Part shown: piece after piece, positions 17,938 through 27,041 of the stretch
Position numbering within the stretch: the stretch's first letter is position 1
Layout of the letters: every line of letters begins with the position of its first letter
Origin: Chondrinema litorale
Lineage (GTDB): Bacteria > Bacteroidota > Bacteroidia > Cytophagales > Flammeovirgaceae
NCBI RefSeq assembly: GCF_026250525.1
Contig: NZ_CP111043.1
Span: forward strand, 3,485,001-3,549,000
Direction of reading: 5' to 3'
Length of the DNA: 64,000 nucleotides
The notes under the pieces: generated by a model
The model's input: only the letters and a program-made list of their open reading frames with translations
The model's database searches: none
Told to the model about the DNA's origin: nothing
Position numbers and translations under genes: made by a program

Positions 17938-19305
17938 ATGAAAGTTCATTTTATAGCGATAGGGGGAAGTGTGATGCATCATCTTGCGATAGCCCTTAAA
18001 AACAAAGGTTATGAGGTTACTGGATCAGATGATGAGATATTTGAACCTTCCTATAGTAAACTGCTTGCCGATAATCTTCTTCCAGAAGAATTTGGATGGA
18101 ACCCTGATAAAATTTATGAGGGTCTGGACGCTGTTATTGTTGGCATGCATGCCAGGAATAATAACCCAGAGTTGATAAGGGCAAGAGAGTTAGGGTTAAA
18201 GATTTATAATTTCCCTGAGTACATTTATGAGATATCCAAAAATAAGCAGCGCATAGTGGTTGCTGGGAGTCATGGTAAAACAACCGTTACTTCCATGATC
18301 ATTCATGTGCTAAATTATTGGAGGAAGAATATCGATTTTTTAGTTGGTGCATCAAGCGACAACAGATCAGAAACTGTAAAACTTACAGAAGCGTCTCATG
18401 GTATTTTATTGGAAGGAGATGAATATCCATCTTCACCATTAGATCCTCGACCTAAATTCCTGCTTTATCATCATCACATAGGTGTGATAACTGGTATTGC
18501 TTGGGATCATGTAAATGCATATCCAGTTTATGCAGACTATGTAAATCAGTTTAAACTGTTTGTAGAAGCTTCTAGCAAAGCGGGTACGCTTATCTATTGC
18601 AAAGAAGATAAAGAGTTAGAAAAACTGGTGAAAGCATCTAATATACCAGAAGATGTGATGGTGGTGGCATATGGCATGCACAAGCATAAAATTAAAAATG
18701 GCATTACATATTTGATAGATCACGATAAAAACGAAGTGCCTATCAAGTTTTTTGGAGACCATAATCTGCTGAATGTAAGTGCCGCATTAGAAGTGTGTTT
18801 AAAGCAAGGAGTAAATCGTGCAGAGTTTTATGAGGCAATAGGCTCATTTAGTGGCGCTAGCAAAAGGTTGGAGTTGATAAGGGAGAATAGCATTACTAAA
18901 ATGTACAGAGATTTTGCTCATGCACCATCTAAGCTAGATGCAACCATAAAAGCAGCTAAAAAGCAATTTGCTAAGATGCATCTTGTGGCTTGTATGGAGT
19001 TGCATACATTTAGTAGCCTTAATCCTGAGTTTATCGCTCAGTATAAAAATACAATGAATGCAGCAGATGAAGCTTTTATCTATATTAATCCTGAAACTGT
19101 TGCTCGCAAAGGTTTCGATCCTATTACAGTAGAGGCTCTAAGAGCAGCATTTAATAGAAAAGACCTGATTTTATTTAATGATGAGAAGGCTCTTTTTGAA
19201 AAACTTTCAGAATTAAACTGGCAAAATAAGGTTTTATTAATGATGTCGTCTGGTAACTTCCACAATATGGATATGGAAGCTCTTGCAGATCACATTATTC
19301 TTTAA
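17938..19305 (+). CDS. mpl: UDP-MurNAc:L-Ala-gamma-D-Glu-meso-DAP ligase
   Basis: This 455-residue Mur ligase has the N-terminal nucleotide-sugar fold (I-A-I-G-G-S-V-M-H-H-L-A), the ATP loop GSHGKTT at 110-116, the central L-E-G-D-E-Y segment, and a C-terminal ligase domain (R-D-F-A-H-A-P-S-K). The M-H-H-L-A variant after I-G-G distinguishes Mpl from MurC. It reattaches recycled tripeptide to UDP-MurNAc in the cytoplasm. murB follows after 21 bases, so the two peptidoglycan genes likely form an operon. Confidence 0.93.
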   Translation: MKVHFIAIGGSVMHHLAIALKNKGYEVTGSDDEIFEPSYSKLLADNLLPEEFGWNPDKIYEGLDAVIVGMHARNNNPELIRARELGLKIYNFPEYIYEISKNKQRIVVAGSHGKTTVTSMIIHVLNYWRKNIDFLVGASSDNRSETVKLTEASHGILLEGDEYPSSPLDPRPKFLLYHHHIGVITGIAWDHVNAYPVYADYVNQFKLFVEASSKAGTLIYCKEDKELEKLVKASNIPEDVMVVAYGMHKHKIKNGITYLIDHDKNEVPIKFFGDHNLLNVSAALEVCLKQGVNRAEFYEAIGSFSGASKRLELIRENSITKMYRDFAHAPSKLDATIKAAKKQFAKMHLVACMELHTFSSLNPEFIAQYKNTMNAADEAFIYINPETVARKGFDPITVEALRAAFNRKDLILFNDEKALFEKLSELNWQNKVLLMMSSGNFHNMDMEALADHIIL

Positions 19306-19326
19306 ACTTAGCCTATAATTATACAA

Positions 19327-20343
19327 ATGGAGATACTGGAAAACTTTGTTTTAAAATCCTACAATACATTTGGCATACCTGCAAAAGCAAGGTTTTTTAT
19401 CCATATCCAAACTACCGAAGAACTTCAAGAATTAATTAACACTCCAGTTTTTAAACAGAATGAGAGATTAATTCTTGGGGGTGGTAGTAATCTCCTTTTC
19501 ACACAAGATTTTGATGGCTTGGTTGTAAAAACAGCTCAAAAAGGTATTGTGCTTGTTAAGGAAGATGCTCAGCACTTTTATGTAAAAGTACAAGCAGGTG
19601 AAAACTGGCATCAGTTTGTACTTAGAACTGTAGAAGAGGGGTGGCAAGGTTTAGAAAATCTTTCTTTAATTCCCGGTACTGTTGGTGCTGCACCAATTCA
19701 AAACATTGGCGCTTATGGAGTAGAAGTTGAGCAATTTATTTTCGAAGTAAACGCAATTGACCTTCAAAGTGGAGCACTTAGAACATTTGCTGCCAGTGAG
19801 TGTAAATTTGCTTATAGAAACAGTGTGTTTAAGCAAGAGTTAAAGGGTAAGTATCTAATTAGTGAAGTTACTTTTCGTTTAAACAAATTACCAAAGTTTA
19901 ATCTTACCTATGCAGCTTTAAATCAGTATCTCGAAGCTCAGAATATAGTATTACCAACGCAAAAGGCAATTAGTGAAGCTGTAATTAATATTAGAAGCAG
20001 CAAACTTCCTAATCCTGAAGAAATTGGAAACTGTGGAAGTTTCTTTAAAAATCCTGTGGTAGAAGAAGCTGTTTTTAAGAGAGTTTTATCAGAAAACACC
20101 AACATGCCTTATTATTCAGCCGGAGAAGGTTTCTATAAAATTCCTGCAGGTTGGCTAATCGAACAATGTGGTTTTAAAGGTAAAGTTTTTGGCAATGTTG
20201 GTACTTACAGCAAACAGGCTTTAGTATTGGTGAATTGTGGCAATGCAACTGGTAAAGAAGCTTGGGATTTTGCTAATAAAATTATTGATACAGTTGCTGA
20301 TAGGTTTGGAATTTCGCTCGAGCCAGAGGTAAATATCATTTAA
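19327..20343 (+). CDS. murB: UDP-N-acetylenolpyruvoylglucosamine reductase MurB
   Basis: This 338-residue type I MurB begins with the N-T-F-G-I motif at 13-17. The FAD-binding segment is GGGSNLLF (51-58), the I-P-G-T-V-G-A-A-P-I-Q-N-I-G-A-Y loop lies at about 115-130, and Y-R-N-S includes R164. The proton donor is S238 in G-N-C-G-S-F-F, and E332 near the C-terminus completes the site. It reduces UDP-GlcNAc-enolpyruvate to UDP-MurNAc with NADPH. It is probably cotranscribed with mpl. Confidence 0.96.
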   Translation: MEILENFVLKSYNTFGIPAKARFFIHIQTTEELQELINTPVFKQNERLILGGGSNLLFTQDFDGLVVKTAQKGIVLVKEDAQHFYVKVQAGENWHQFVLRTVEEGWQGLENLSLIPGTVGAAPIQNIGAYGVEVEQFIFEVNAIDLQSGALRTFAASECKFAYRNSVFKQELKGKYLISEVTFRLNKLPKFNLTYAALNQYLEAQNIVLPTQKAISEAVINIRSSKLPNPEEIGNCGSFFKNPVVEEAVFKRVLSENTNMPYYSAGEGFYKIPAGWLIEQCGFKGKVFGNVGTYSKQALVLVNCGNATGKEAWDFANKIIDTVADRFGISLEPEVNII

Positions 20344-20556
20344 GCCTCGCCAAGAATAAGTATAGCTTCAAAGTAGGCTACTTTTGATTTCGCACGAAAA
20401 TCTTGTAGTTTTAATGTTCAAGTGTGTATGATATTTGCAGCGTAAATGTTAACGTATAGCTTTTATAGCATAAATCTTTGATTATACACGTTTAGGAAAA
20501 TATAATCTCTATAGACCAGAGTATCTATTGATTTAGCAATTAACTCTAAACAAATT

Positions 20557-20587
20557 AAAGCCATTCAATTTTGAATGGCTTTTTTTA
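20557..20587 (+). terminator. Rho-independent terminator
   Basis: AAAGCCATTCAA (20557-20568) pairs with TTGAATGGCTTT (20571-20582), followed by T residues. It ends the mpl-murB unit about 215 bases past the murB stop. Confidence 0.8.
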
Positions 20588-20632
20588 TTCCCTAAAAACT
20601 GATAGTTTTCAATGGTTAAATAAGAAAACTAT

Positions 20633-21322
20633 ATGAAAAAGCTCTCAGGAAAAGCTTTTAATTTCAGTGTAAAATATGCCTTAACAGAAATTTTTTTAAT
20701 TAGCTGTGGTATTCTCATTGCCTTTAGTATAGAAAATTGGAATGAGAACCGAAAGATTGAAAAAATTAAACTTCAAACACTTCAGGATATTAAAGAAGGC
20801 TTGCTAAAAGATTTAGATGATATAGAAGTGACCATGTCTGGTGGTTATGCCAATCGGATTAAGTCTTATAAGATAGTGTTGGATGTTTTAAATAGTGATA
20901 GAGTTTACGCTGATAGTTTAGATAGATACTTCTTAGCACTCATCGGATCGAGCTTACTTATTTCGAATACATCTCCATACGAAACGCTTAAATCTAGAGG
21001 TTTAGCGATAATAGACGATGCAAAGCTTAGAAATAAGGTAGCTACTTATTACGACACCAGACTTGAATGGCTTTTAGAACTTGAAAAAGATCATCTTCAG
21101 CATCATGTAATTTTTATAAGACCAAAAATTTATCAGTATTATAAATTCGGATTAAGCGATAAGGTTATTAAATCTTTAGATATAGAAAAAATGAAGTATG
21201 ATGAGGAGTTTAAAGGGAGTTTGTTTTTAGGATGGCAAAATGAAAAAACTATTTATGGTGAATATAAGATATTAAAAAAATATGCTGAAGAAATTATTGA
21301 AGAAATTGATCAGATGAATTAA
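20633..21322 (+). CDS. DUF6090 family membrane-anchored protein
   Basis: This 229-residue protein has one N-terminal transmembrane segment (about 14-33) in the conserved block Y-A-L-T-E-I-F-L-I-S-C-G-I-L-I-A-F-S-I-E-N-W-N-E, typical of DUF6090. The remaining 190 residues are helical and charged (T-L-Q-D-I-K-E-G-L-L-K-D-L). The family is common in Bacteroidota and has no known role. It is isolated between two terminators, so it is probably transcribed alone. Confidence 0.85.
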   Translation: MKKLSGKAFNFSVKYALTEIFLISCGILIAFSIENWNENRKIEKIKLQTLQDIKEGLLKDLDDIEVTMSGGYANRIKSYKIVLDVLNSDRVYADSLDRYFLALIGSSLLISNTSPYETLKSRGLAIIDDAKLRNKVATYYDTRLEWLLELEKDHLQHHVIFIRPKIYQYYKFGLSDKVIKSLDIEKMKYDEEFKGSLFLGWQNEKTIYGEYKILKKYAEEIIEEIDQMN

Positions 21323-21519
21323 TGCTAAGTAGCTGTATTACAGTTGGTTAATTAAAGTCAAAAAATAAGTAATTAAAATAGTATAAAATTTTCAAGAAAT
21401 ATTGCCGTTATGCGTAACTATAATCTTTCGAAGTCGTTAGAATAAATACCCATTTTAATTATCTATTTAAGTGATTTATTTAGCTTATATATAGTCATTT
21501 TAAGATAAATGCATACAAG

Positions 21520-21551
21520 GAGTCTTTCATTAAAGAAAGGCTCTTTTTTTT
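21520..21551 (+). terminator. Rho-independent terminator
   Basis: GAGTCTTTC (21520-21528) pairs with GAAAGGCTC (21535-21543) with one G-U pair, and a T-run follows. It separates the DUF6090 and DUF58 genes, although it lies 198 bases past the DUF6090 stop. Confidence 0.65.
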
Positions 21552-21610
21552 ATTAATACATTTCTTATCAATCCACATCATATTACATTTACAGTAAATG
21601 TTATTAATAC

Positions 21611-22939
21611 ATGCAGTTTTTAAGAAGCTTATATTTTAGTAGTCGGTTTTATATCAGTATAATCGTATTGATATTTATTTTTTCAGTGGGTTTTAGCCTT
21701 CCTTTTTTCTTTGCGATAGGTAAAGTGCTGTTATTGGTATTTGCTGTATTAACAGTGATTGATTTGATATTGCTATACCATAAAAATGCCCTTACTGGCT
21801 CAAGAAGTTTGAGTAATAAACTATCTAACGGTGATGAAAACCTAGTAAGCATTCAAGTTAAAAATAATTACTCTTTCGGGATAGATATTAAAATTCTCGA
21901 TGAAGTGCCTGAGCAGTTCCAACTTCGTGATTTTGTTATAAATACAAACTTACCATCTGGCGAAGAAAAAAAACTCAATTACCATTTAAGACCTGTAGAG
22001 AGAGGAGAATATCATTTTGGTAGAATTAATATTTTTGTGAATGGCATTCTAAATCTGGTTAATCGCAGGTATATCTTAAAGCAAGAAGCTATGGTGCCTG
22101 TATATCCGGCTTACTTGCAAATGAGAAAGTACGAATTGTTAGCAATTTCTAATAGGTTAAGTGAAGTTGGTATTAAAAAGATAAGAAAGCTAGGGCATAA
22201 CATGGAGTTTGACCAGATTAAAGAATATGTAATCGGAGATGATTTTAGATCATTAAACTGGAAAGCGACTGCCAGAAGAAACCAACTGATGGTGAACCAG
22301 TATCAAGAAGAAAAGTCTCAACAGGTTTATAGCATAATAGATAAAGGTAGAGTAATGAAAATGCCTTTTGAGGGAATGACCTTGTTAGATTATGCAATTA
22401 ATGCGAGTTTGGTGATTTCTAATATTGCTATTTTAAAGCAAGATAAGGCAGGATTAATCACTTTTAGTAAAAAGATAGGGACATTTTTACAGGCAGGTAA
22501 CAGAAGTCTGCAAATGAATAAAATACTTGAAGTTTTATACAGACAATTAACTAATTTCGACGAATCAGACTTTGAGAAACTATATGTTCAAATAAAAAGG
22601 AAAATCAATCATCGGAGCCTGATTTTACTTTATACTAATTTCGAGACCAATGCTTCTCTCGAAAGGCAATTACCATATCTAAAGCTAATTGCTCGATCAC
22701 ACCTGTTAGTAGTAATTATTTTTGAAAATACGGAAATAGATCAACTTATTCGGAATGAAGCCAAGTCAACAGAAGAAATTTATACCAAGACGATAGCAGA
22801 GCAATTTGCATATGAGAAAAAACAGGTAATTAGAGAATTAAACCGTTTTGGTATTCATGCAGTACTTACCAAACCTCAGAATTTAACTGTAAATACCATT
22901 AACAAATACCTTGAGCTAAAAGCCAGAGGATTAATCTAA
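21611..22939 (+). CDS. DUF58 domain protein (von Willebrand A-like)
   Basis: This 442-residue protein has two N-terminal transmembrane helices (about 12-31 and 34-53), a beta-rich section, and then the DUF58 signature around residues 195-235: V-I-G-D-D-F-R-S-L-N-W-K-A-T-A-R-R-N-Q-L-M-V. The vWA-like part follows, but the first metal motif reads I-I-D-K-G-R, not DxSxS. DUF58 proteins usually sit with MoxR ATPases and aerotolerance (Bat) genes; none is present here, so its partner lies elsewhere. Its last 9 bases overlap the end of the convergent DUF1684 gene. Confidence 0.88.
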   Translation: MQFLRSLYFSSRFYISIIVLIFIFSVGFSLPFFFAIGKVLLLVFAVLTVIDLILLYHKNALTGSRSLSNKLSNGDENLVSIQVKNNYSFGIDIKILDEVPEQFQLRDFVINTNLPSGEEKKLNYHLRPVERGEYHFGRINIFVNGILNLVNRRYILKQEAMVPVYPAYLQMRKYELLAISNRLSEVGIKKIRKLGHNMEFDQIKEYVIGDDFRSLNWKATARRNQLMVNQYQEEKSQQVYSIIDKGRVMKMPFEGMTLLDYAINASLVISNIAILKQDKAGLITFSKKIGTFLQAGNRSLQMNKILEVLYRQLTNFDESDFEKLYVQIKRKINHRSLILLYTNFETNASLERQLPYLKLIARSHLLVVIIFENTEIDQLIRNEAKSTEEIYTKTIAEQFAYEKKQVIRELNRFGIHAVLTKPQNLTVNTINKYLELKARGLI

Positions 22940-23560
22940 CTCCTCTGTTTTGAAAGTTTTTTCACCTGCTTCAATCTTTACAGTGAGTACATTTTCTTTT
23001 GGTGGCAGCGGACACTCGTAAGTAGTATTATAAGCACAATAAGGATTATAAGCTGTATTAAAATCTAGAATTATTTTATTGTTTCCACTCATTTCTGCAT
23101 CTAAGTACCTACCTGCTCCATAAGTTTCTCTACCAGAAGTTTCATCTGCAAAAGGTACAAATAAAACCTTACTGGTAAGTCTGTCTGTAGATTTGAGTAT
23201 CAAAAGCTCGTGCATACTATTGTTTAGCTTAAACCTCGCTAGGCCATGTTTTTTGAAAATTCTGGGAACACCTTTGTTTGTGTTTATTTCTACTCCTTGT
23301 TCGATAGGGAATTTCTCGAAATCAGCTATTATTCTATATGCAGGGTTTATAGGATAATAGTTTAGAGTAGTAAAATCTTTCTTTTGTTTTCTGTCTAATG
23401 GCGAGCCTTCTCCATCTACAAAGAGCTTGTTTTTGTCTTCTCTATATTCTTTAATTTCTTCTTCATAAGCCTGATTGGCTTGCTCTCCACTAAATGAATA
23501 AATGACAATAAGCAGTACTATCACTACTACACTTCCAAAAAATAAATTACTGGTTTTCAT
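22931..23560 (-). CDS. DUF1684 family protein
   Basis: This 209-residue protein has an N-terminal hydrophobic segment (8-23) that works as a signal anchor. It carries the DUF1684 hallmarks: F-V-P-F-A-D-E-T-S-G-R-E-T-Y-G-A-G-R-Y-L, then D-F-N-T-A-Y-N-P-Y-C-A-Y, then E-C-P-L-P-P-K-E-N. The two Cys (C-A-Y and E-C-P) could form a disulfide or metal site in the periplasm. Function is unknown. It is 35 bases downstream of radC on the same strand. Confidence 0.9.
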   Translation of the reverse strand: MKTSNLFFGSVVVIVLLIVIYSFSGEQANQAYEEEIKEYREDKNKLFVDGEGSPLDRKQKKDFTTLNYYPINPAYRIIADFEKFPIEQGVEINTNKGVPRIFKKHGLARFKLNNSMHELLILKSTDRLTSKVLFVPFADETSGRETYGAGRYLDAEMSGNNKIILDFNTAYNPYCAYNTTYECPLPPKENVLTVKIEAGEKTFKTEELD

Positions 23561-23595
23561 CAGTTATAAATTGACGGATTAATTATGGCCTAAAA

Positions 23596-24294
23596 TTACA
23601 ACAAACCTTCGTCTAAAAAACTAAAATATCCTTTATCGGTAAAAATGATGTGATCAAGCACCGGAATATCGAGTAATTTTCCTGCTTCTTTTAACTTTTT
23701 AGTTAGCTGAATATCAGCATGGCTGGGTTTTAAATTGCCCGAAGGATGATTGTGCGAAAGAATAACAGCACTGGCTAAATGATCTATTGCACTCTTAAAA
23801 ATAATTCTTGTATCTGCCAGTGTTCCAGAAATACCACCTTTACTAATCAATATATGTTTAATTATTTCATTGGCTCTATTGAGAAGTATAATCCAAAATT
23901 CTTCGTGAGGTAAATCGGAGAGGTGAGGAACCATAGAGCGGTAAGCTACATCTGAGCTGGTAATCTTGATCTTTTTATTTCCCTCCGTATCTTTTCGCCT
24001 TCTTCCTAATTCTAATGCACTAATAATAGAAATGGCTTTGGCAGTACCTATACCTTTAATTTTAGTAAGCTCTTTAATATTTAATTTAGAGAGTTTGTAT
24101 AAATCGTTATCAGCATGTTTAAGTAATAATTTACCCACATCTACAGCGCTTAAAGATTTTGTACCTGAGCCAATTAATATACCTATTAGTTCGGCATCAG
24201 ATAAAGCTGATTTTCCTTTTAAAAGGAGTTTTTCTCTTGGTCGGTCTTCTTCTGCCCAATGTTTAATACTGAATTCTTTTTGTGATTCTTCCAT
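23596..24294 (-). CDS. radC: RadC family JAB-domain protein
   Basis: This 232-residue protein has an N-terminal helix-hairpin-helix region (about 25-100, L-S-D-A-E-L-I-G-I-L-I-G-S-G and I-K-G-I-G-T-A-K-A) and a C-terminal MPN/JAB domain. The zinc motif is H181-N-H183-P-S-G with D194. The length is typical for RadC (UPF0758). Despite its name, a role in DNA repair has not been confirmed. It is followed by the DUF1684 gene and preceded by a terminator that isolates it from the YceI gene. Confidence 0.95.
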   Translation of the reverse strand: MEESQKEFSIKHWAEEDRPREKLLLKGKSALSDAELIGILIGSGTKSLSAVDVGKLLLKHADNDLYKLSKLNIKELTKIKGIGTAKAISIISALELGRRRKDTEGNKKIKITSSDVAYRSMVPHLSDLPHEEFWIILLNRANEIIKHILISKGGISGTLADTRIIFKSAIDHLASAVILSHNHPSGNLKPSHADIQLTKKLKEAGKLLDIPVLDHIIFTDKGYFSFLDEGLL

Positions 24295-24310
24295 GAGTGT
24301 AGTATTTTGT

Positions 24311-24346
24311 TTAATGAAAGAAAAAGCCGGAGTAGAATTCCGGCTT
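24311..24346 (-). terminator. Rho-independent terminator after the YceI gene
   Basis: On the minus strand AAGCCGGA pairs with TCCGGCTT across a 7-base loop (24324-24346), followed by TTTCTTTC. It lies 27 bases past the YceI stop and just ahead of radC. Confidence 0.75.
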
Positions 24347-24372
24347 AGAAAAGAGATGCTAATTCTTTGGAA

Positions 24373-24924
24373 TTAATCTTCTTCGGGAATCAACTCAATA
24401 TTCATATCAAACTCGACAAGTTCAGAGATTACAGGCAAACCATTATCTAGCATGTTATGCCATTGTACATCGAAATCAAGGCGGTTAATTTTTCCGGTTA
24501 AATGGAAAACGGCTACTGTATTTCCCCACATGTCATTTGTAATACCGGGGTGTGTAGCTTTTAATGTAATTTCTTTAGTGGTTTCTTTGATGGTTAAATT
24601 TCCTTTAACTTCATAAAAATCTCCTTGTGCTTTTGTAACAGAGGTACTCTCAAATGTAATTTCAGGATAGGTAAATGCATCGATAAACTCAGGAGTTTTT
24701 AAATGGTTATCGCGCATATCGTTACCAGTATTTACACTGTCTGCTTCTATGGTAATATTAATTTTAGCATCTTCAAATTCCTCACTATTTAGCTCCACTT
24801 CGCCATCATACTGGTTAAAGAATCCATAGATAGAAGCTAAACCAAGATGGCCAATTTTAAACCCGATACTGGTGTGGTTAATGTCTAATTTCCATTTTTT
24901 AATTGCTACTGCTACTGTGTTCAT
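24373..24924 (-). CDS. YceI family lipocalin-like protein
   Basis: This 183-residue protein starts W-K-L-D-I-N-H-T-S-I-G-F-K-I after ten residues and has the YceI barrel pattern, including F-x-F-F-x-Q-Y-D-G-x-V-x-L and D-M-R-D-N-H-L-K-T-P-E-F-I-D-A. YceI proteins bind polyisoprenoid-type lipids in an extended beta barrel. This copy lacks a signal peptide, unlike E. coli YceI, so it probably acts in the cytoplasm. It lies 29 bases downstream of the GAF-PAS gene, likely in one operon. Confidence 0.92.
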   Translation of the reverse strand: MNTVAVAIKKWKLDINHTSIGFKIGHLGLASIYGFFNQYDGEVELNSEEFEDAKINITIEADSVNTGNDMRDNHLKTPEFIDAFTYPEITFESTSVTKAQGDFYEVKGNLTIKETTKEITLKATHPGITNDMWGNTVAVFHLTGKINRLDFDVQWHNMLDNGLPVISELVEFDMNIELIPEED

Positions 24925-24953
24925 ATGTATTTGTTTTAGGTTGGTTGAATTAC

Positions 24954-26846
24954 TTATGCTTGATTAGATTTAAGGTTAGTTATTTCTTTATCTTTTTCTT
25001 TGAGTTCTTTTCTAATAGAATTAATCTCTTGTTGTTTTTGCATAAGTGATTGTTGTAGCTTGGAAATACTTGCAATGCTTTTTTTCATGCTTTCTTCTCG
25101 CTTTTTCTGCTTAGAAATATCTCTAACCATTATAGAGAAGATGTCATTACTTTCATCATTACCTTTTCCGATTTTTATTTCAACAGGAAAGTTGTAGCCA
25201 TATAATTTGCTTTTACCACTAAAGTCGTAAAAGAATTTACTTTCTTCGTTTTTTAGAGAATCAAAGCAGTCTGTAATTAAGAGGTCTTTTTCATTATCAA
25301 ATAATTCGTTAATACCCATATCGAGTACTTCTTCACTAGTAAAGCCAAACATCTTTTCAACTCTTGGATTACACATAATAATTTTACCATCTGTTTGTGT
25401 GTATAGAATTGAATCTGAAGAGCTGTTCATAAACACCTCTATGTTATTTTTGTATTGCTCTAATTGCTGAATTTTGGAAGCGAGCTCATGTTCAAGGTGA
25501 TCTTTCATATACCTCAACTCATTCTGCACTCTTTCCATTTCTTCTTGTGTGGTTTGTAGCTCTTCGAAATTTTGGCGCATTTCTTCTTCTTGTGTACGCA
25601 TCGCATGTGCCTGTTCCTGAGACTTAGTAAGTAGCTGAGTGGTTTTTTCGTGTATTTTGTTATTAATAATAGTCGAAGCAATGTTTTCACTTACTCTTTC
25701 GAGAAATGAAATTTTATACTCATCCATCTCCTCAAATGAAGCAATTTCGACAAAGCCGGCAATTTGCTCATTTAGTTTTAATGGAATAATAATTAATGTG
25801 CGTGGTGTTGCTTCTCCAAGGCCTGAAGTTATATCTACATAGTCTTCGGGTATCTCTGTGAGTTTAATAATATTTTTTTCGAAATAACACTGACCAAGTA
25901 AACCTTCTCCCGGTTCAAACTCTTGCTGATTAAATTTTTTTCTGTCGTAAGCATAAGAAGAAACTAATTTGATTTTTACAGGATCAGTTTCTTCGTCTTG
26001 TTCTACTACATAAAAAGCCCCTTGGTTTGCCTGAAGGTATTTTATAAGCTCAGAAAGTATCTTATCAAATAACTCTTGGCTGTTGTCTATACTCCTTAAA
26101 ATCTTAGCAAGCTTTGTGGCACCTTCTGTAATCCATAGTCTTCTCTGTTCAGCTTCTTTACTATCATCTAGTGTTTTAAGTGATTCTAGTAGAATTTCCT
26201 CAGATTTTTTTAACCTGATGTTTTGTTCATAGGCTTGTTTTACTGTAGCCTCATTTTTTAATTCAGATTTATAATGAGAATATTTTAGAATAAAAACTTC
26301 CAAAAAAAGCTGTAAAGTAGCTACTAGCATTGCTAATTTAAACATCTGAGGATGATCTGTATTTATGAAAAGCTCTGTATTCAATGATATATAATCTATT
26401 CTAAGTTGATAAGATGCCAGAATCACAAAACAAGATGCTATGGAACTAATTAGATATTTTTTTTCTCTAAAATCGAAAAGTAAGAAAGGTATTGTTGCTG
26501 TGGCTAACTCGATGCCAAATGTACCTGCTCTTGGAGCATCGCCTGTTTCAACAATTAAACCATGAATAATGGCAACATACAAGCAAGGAAATACTGATGA
26601 TAAAAAACGAGATGCTTTAGTGAGGTATAAGTAACTTAATACCAGAGTGATAATAGATATTCCTAAAGGTATAATTGATAAGAATAAAAGCTTAGGAAAG
26701 TTAATCGCAAAGTAAATTGATACTAGAATAGCTGATAATATATGATAAAAAGCTATTTGATTGCTTATCTTAATATTATCATTTTGGTAGTCAGTATTAT
26801 CTTCTGTAATTCCAAAAGAAAAAATTTTTGATGTACTTGATAACAT
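24954..26846 (-). CDS. Membrane GAF-PAS sensor protein without output domain
   Basis: This 630-residue protein has about 6 hydrophobic segments in the first 200 residues, a coiled coil, a GAF domain (about 250-400) and a long coiled coil with E-E-E-M-R-Q-N-F-E-E-L-Q-T-T-Q-E-E-M. A PAS domain (about 470-590, C-N-P-R-V-E-K-M-F-G-F) precedes a final coiled coil. There is no histidine kinase, cyclase or phosphatase domain. It likely senses a signal and works through a partner. The same GAF-coil-PAS layout is frequent in Cytophagia. The YceI gene follows it. Confidence 0.85.
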   Translation of the reverse strand: MLSSTSKIFSFGITEDNTDYQNDNIKISNQIAFYHILSAILVSIYFAINFPKLLFLSIIPLGISIITLVLSYLYLTKASRFLSSVFPCLYVAIIHGLIVETGDAPRAGTFGIELATATIPFLLFDFREKKYLISSIASCFVILASYQLRIDYISLNTELFINTDHPQMFKLAMLVATLQLFLEVFILKYSHYKSELKNEATVKQAYEQNIRLKKSEEILLESLKTLDDSKEAEQRRLWITEGATKLAKILRSIDNSQELFDKILSELIKYLQANQGAFYVVEQDEETDPVKIKLVSSYAYDRKKFNQQEFEPGEGLLGQCYFEKNIIKLTEIPEDYVDITSGLGEATPRTLIIIPLKLNEQIAGFVEIASFEEMDEYKISFLERVSENIASTIINNKIHEKTTQLLTKSQEQAHAMRTQEEEMRQNFEELQTTQEEMERVQNELRYMKDHLEHELASKIQQLEQYKNNIEVFMNSSSDSILYTQTDGKIIMCNPRVEKMFGFTSEEVLDMGINELFDNEKDLLITDCFDSLKNEESKFFYDFSGKSKLYGYNFPVEIKIGKGNDESNDIFSIMVRDISKQKKREESMKKSIASISKLQQSLMQKQQEINSIRKELKEKDKEITNLKSNQA

Positions 26847-27041
26847 ATGTGCTTTAACCTTTTACTGAGAGTTGATCCGATTCCTTAATAAATGTTATTA
26901 TTATACAGGATGGAAACTATTTATCTTTTGAAATATTGCCTTAAATTAAAGTGGCTATAACCCGAAATAATTCCTTTTTCTTAACTATCTTGATTTTTTA
27001 TTTCATATGAAAAATGTTGTTTCTAGAGTTTTTGGGGAGGT

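Noticed and set aside
23966..24376. 136-codon plus-strand frame over radC
   Set aside because: Antisense to the well-conserved RadC coding sequence and without recognisable features.
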